Assembly (NCBI GenBank): GCA_958510825.1
Contig: OY294048.1
Coordinates: forward strand, 13,347,589 to 13,411,588
DNA from: Brachypterus glaber
Lineage: Eukaryota > Arthropoda > Insecta > Coleoptera > Kateretidae
Length of the DNA stretch: 64,000 bases
Reading direction: 5' to 3'
The position numbers were made by a program, and so were the translations under genes. The notes beneath the pieces are model-generated. The model made no database searches, had not been told where the DNA came from, and saw only the letters and a list, made by a program, of their open reading frames with translations. Positions 63,994-64,000 of this stretch are shown piece by piece. Positions within the stretch are counted from its first letter, which is position 1, and every line of letters starts with the position of its first letter.

Positions 63994-64000
63994 TAAAATA

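Overview
The window reads as nuclear DNA of an invertebrate, most likely an insect with a repeat-rich genome. It is strongly AT-rich, has no operons or bacterial-style gene spacing, and is packed with short inverted-repeat (MITE-like) elements, tRNA-derived SINEs, 5'-truncated LINEs, and one young Ty3/gypsy-type LTR retrotransposon. The sequence does not allow a species call. I find no complete host protein-coding gene. The only host-exon candidates are a short 3'-terminal-exon-like stretch near 3278-3463 and an unassigned 144-codon frame at 36126-36560.

Layout. 1-7.4 kb: a PIF/Harbinger-like MITE (438-1197), a SINE (1488-1753), and a cluster of Tc1/mariner-like foldback elements (about 2135-3189, 5315-6035, 6085-7380), the last holding a nested 0.95-kb inverted-repeat element. 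7.4-19 kb: mostly relic sequence with a small MITE, a second SINE, a foldback element with perfect 74-bp arms, and several tandem arrays. 19.3-21.3 kb: a recent 1-kb tandem duplication. 21.4-28.8 kb: hairpins, MITEs, a 111-120-bp tandem array with a MITE inside it, and a third SINE. 28.8-36.6 kb: two 5'-truncated LINEs, each inserted into an older repeat, plus minisatellites. 36.6-47.6 kb: two copies of a repeat carrying a conserved 40-42-codon ORF that may be the start of a Crypton/tyrosine-recombinase-like gene, a 1.08-kb almost perfect palindrome, a pair of miRNA-precursor-like hairpins, and several nested inverted-repeat elements. 49.09-59.50 kb: the 10.4-kb LTR retrotransposon. 59.5-64 kb: a second copy of the first MITE, and a diverged duplicate of 16.46-16.85 kb that has gained a 179-bp hairpin insertion.

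The LTR retrotransposon is the only stretch with substantial coding capacity. It has two 2,226-bp LTRs that differ at about six sites by eye, a primer-binding-site candidate, a polypurine tract, a gag-protease ORF, and a pol ORF with reverse transcriptase, RNase H and integrase. There is no env-like ORF. Pol is out of frame with gag at a T7 run and is broken inside integrase at an A6 run, so this copy is young but apparently defective, or the assembly has homopolymer errors.

The most interesting signals are: three SINE copies that share a body but have different tRNA-like heads; the palindromic 179-bp insertion with an 11-bp direct repeat and an in-window empty-site relative; the near-perfect 1.08-kb palindrome; the repeated recombinase-like mini-ORF; and a set of Harbinger-like MITEs whose 3-bp target duplications are supported by in-window uninterrupted relatives. 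All comparisons were made by eye; no alignment or database search was run.
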